Of a stretch of DNA of 9,773 nt, positions 8,564-9,773 are shown piece by piece (within the stretch, counting starts at the first letter, position 1; each line of letters starts with the position of its first letter). Where the stretch lies: positions 7,452 to 17,224 of the forward strand of contig JAJPYK010000034.1 of the NCBI GenBank assembly GCA_021205005.1, written 5' to 3'. Position numbers and translations under genes: made by a program. Origin of the DNA: Paraprevotella sp. GTDB taxonomy: Bacteria > Bacteroidota > Bacteroidia > Bacteroidales > Bacteroidaceae. Under the pieces are notes generated by a model that did not search any database, had not been told where the DNA came from, and worked only from the letters and a program-made list of their open reading frames with translations.

Positions 8564-9501
8564 AAATGGGAGTAGAAAGTATCAACTTCACGACAGAGGG
8601 CAATTCCGTATATTTGTGTTTTGCGGACCAAGGCACACTTACATTCACTTATCCGAATGGAAGCGAAGACATTACTTTGGCATTCGATAACACAAATGGA
8701 ATGGTGGAACATGCTTTCATTACGGCTGCGATCCAAGAAGGCAAGGCCACAACAAAGATATTCCATGCTGACCCCCATGATAATGGAGCATCTTATAACA
8801 ACATCGGCAAAATGCAAATAGAAGGCAACACCCTCTACATTGGCGGAACGTTCCACCAGATGATGCCTTTCGACAACAAACTCACCCATGTAGGCGGATG
8901 TGACCTGTTTGCTACGGCATTGGACAAGAACTCATTAGAAGTACAATGGACAGCCCAGAGCGGCTTTGACGAAGGTAACGGAGACTCCCAACATTTCTAC
9001 GAAAACTTCACAAGCATGGCAGTAAACAACGGGGAAGTTTCTTTATATGGCTATGTCCTTCAAGACAAGAATGAGAAGACCATTACCAAATCATTGGCTT
9101 ACACTTGCTCAAACGGTACAGCCACAAGCAATGAGGCCCCCCTGTTGGTAACCGGAGCAGCCATAAACGGCACAACCAAGGCACTTCTCTCTGCCAATAT
9201 CACAGACTTCTCCACAACCCTTGCCGCGTACACCGTTAGCGGAGGCGACGGTATCAACGGTGTGAAAACTTTGTCTGCCCAACGTGTAGGTAATACGTTC
9301 TACTTCGCTGAACCGAATAACATCGCCGTATACGACCTGCAAAGCCGCATGTTGAAACAGGCGAATCATGCCACTTCTGTCAGCATCGACGAGCTGACTC
9401 CCGGCATATACATTCTGGCCAACGGAAAGAATATTTTAAAGGTGAACAAAACGAATCTCTAAATGTAGAGGCCTGTTTTATATCACTCATAAGTCTCTCT
9501 C

Positions 9502-9545
9502 ACCCGCCCTTGATGAATTCGCATGAAGGGCGGGTCTCTTTTTTT
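9502..9545 (+). terminator. Strong Rho-independent terminator closing the locus
   Basis: ACCCGCCCTT (9502-9511) and AAGGGCGGGT (9526-9535) form a perfect, GC-rich ten-base-pair stem. The 14-base loop contains a further three-pair helix. Seven Ts (9539-9545) follow after CTC. It lies 40 bases past the stop of the propeller-like gene and should end the transcript that begins upstream of the protease. Confidence 0.92.
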
Positions 9546-9635
9546 CAGATGATGCACATGACGGAATGTCCCCGATGAAAGAGTCATGCGGCAGGGAATA
9601 TACCGGTGAAATAATTCATAAACTGACGTTAAATG

Positions 9636-9659
9636 TAAGATATACTTAGCTATATCTTA
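9636..9659. promoter_or_regulatory. Nine-base-pair perfect inverted repeat upstream of the next gene; possible operator
   Basis: TAAGATATA (9636-9644) and TATATCTTA (9651-9659) are exact inverted arms around a six-base spacer. The element covers the place where the -33 box of the adjacent promoter would lie (TTAG 9646-9649 is a partial match to TTTG). It has no T tail of terminator type and is very AT-rich, so a protein-binding dyad is more likely than a terminator. Confidence 0.45.
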
Positions 9660-9670
9660 TTTCAGTTTTA

Positions 9671-9678
9671 TAACTTTG
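9671..9678 (+). promoter_or_regulatory. Bacteroides-type -7 promoter element for the gene at 9734
   Basis: TAACTTTG is an exact match to the Bacteroides sigma-factor -7 consensus TAnnTTTG. Transcription would begin about seven bases downstream, near 9684, leaving an untranslated leader of about 50 bases before ATG 9734. The -33 box is weak: TTAG at 9646-9649, 21 bases upstream, in place of TTTG. Confidence 0.65.
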
Positions 9679-9687
9679 TACCAGATT

Positions 9688-9699
9688 AGATCATGATCT
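9688..9699. promoter_or_regulatory. Twelve-base perfect palindrome near the expected transcription start
   Basis: AGATCATGATCT is a complete palindrome about ten bases past the -7 element, so it would lie at or just after the transcription start. That position suits a repressor site. It may also be chance in AT-rich sequence. Confidence 0.3.
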
Positions 9700-9733
9700 T
9701 TTTAGGATTACTCACATTTTTAAGAAATATTTC

Positions 9734-9773
9734 ATGAAAAAGAAATTAATGTTGTTATTGACCTGCCTATGGA
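9734..9773 (+). CDS. Start of an exported protein, first 13 codons only (runs off the window)
   Basis: ATG 9734 opens a frame reading MKKKLMLLLTCLW to the window edge. Three lysines followed by a leucine-rich core is a typical n- and h-region of a signal peptide. An exact -7 promoter element 56 bases upstream supports a real start. N-termini like this are common on SusC-type transporters and other exported Bacteroidota proteins, but 13 residues are too few to name the product. The cysteine at residue 11 is too near the start to be a normal lipobox. It is separated from the preceding locus by a strong terminator and so is probably its own transcription unit. Confidence 0.65.
   Translation, partial: MKKKLMLLLTCLW

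Larger units (their letters stand above)
7785..9462 (+). pseudogene. Secreted propeller-like repeat protein with T9SS-type-A-like C-terminal domain; frameshifted and stop-interrupted
   Basis: Three pieces make one protein of about 558 codons once two lesions are undone. The piece from ATG 7785 gives the signal peptide MKRILLIASCCLLLSSMHAQ. It passes out of frame at the A6 run 7852-7857; removing one A joins TTEK to WSTSLTGVDKIEDLYL. TAA at 8542-8544 (codon 253) then interrupts the body, which continues in frame to TAA 9460-9462. The body holds six copies of a loose motif with G-x-hydrophobic-Y or similar, then alternating residues: for example ISADGSVYATGTF, ITTDESNNVYVAGVF, IEANNGKLYASATY and MQIEGNTLYIGGTF. 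This resembles SBBP-type beta-propeller blades. The last 60 residues (VYDLQSRMLK, then IDELTPGIYILANGKNILKV) match the form of type-A sorting domains. The function is unknown; position suggests a surface or secreted accessory of the SusC/SusD system. Assignment to SBBP is by pattern only. Confidence 0.75.

Noticed and set aside
471..9462. The locus as a mobile element or phage insertion
   Set aside because: No transposase, integrase, terminal repeats or target duplications were seen, and gene content and style are ordinary for a Bacteroidota nutrient-uptake locus.
9557..9588. CATGAC / GTCATG inverted repeat after the main terminator
   Set aside because: It has six-base arms with a 20-base gap in a stretch with no other signal. 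It could easily be chance. I see nothing else between 9546 and 9635.

Overview
The window looks like chromosomal DNA from a Bacteroidota (Bacteroidales-type) bacterium. The evidence is a SusC/RagA-type TonB-dependent transporter followed by a SusD/RagB-type lipoprotein, a T9SS-type-A-like C-terminal domain on a secreted protein, a zinc metalloprotease with the DUF5118/DUF5117/DUF4953 layout, and a TAnnTTTG-type -7 promoter element. All annotated genes are on the + strand. No tRNA, rRNA, CRISPR array, insertion sequence or phage gene was seen.

Layout. (1) Bases 1-342 hold the 3' end of an AspC-like aminotransferase, closed by a hairpin terminator at 370-407. (2) Bases 471-3077 encode an apparently intact exported zinc metalloprotease. 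(3) After 19 bp, 3097-6363 is a SusC/RagA-type transporter broken by an in-frame TAG (4018-4020). (4) After 22 bp, 6386-7729 is the partner SusD/RagB-type lipoprotein. Its expected start codon reads ATA instead of ATG, and it carries an in-frame TAG (7109-7111). (5) After 55 bp, 7785-9462 is a secreted protein with propeller-like repeats and a sorting-type C-terminal domain. It is broken by a one-base frameshift in an A6 run (7852-7857) and by an in-frame TAA (8542-8544). (6) A strong terminator (9502-9545) closes the locus. (7) A well-formed Bacteroides-type promoter element and two dyad-symmetric sites precede the first 13 codons of another exported protein (9734-9773).

How the genes fit together. 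Protease, SusC, SusD and the secreted propeller-like protein form one compact, same-strand unit ended by one terminator. No glycoside hydrolase is present, so the natural reading is a protein- or peptide-acquisition locus: the protease trims substrate, the SusD lipoprotein binds it and SusC imports it. The substrate is inferred, not shown.

The most striking property is that all three genes downstream of the intact protease carry lesions (five in all) while the rest of each reading frame is preserved. The simplest reading is recent decay of the import half of the locus. All four point lesions can be read as C-to-T or G-to-A transitions. The two TAG codons are the only CTAG tetranucleotides I found in the whole window, and both sit in an identical CTAGGTGG octamer, as expected if a CCAGG site lost its inner cytosine by deamination. 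Amber recoding is an alternative, but it does not explain the TAA, the ATA start or the frameshift.
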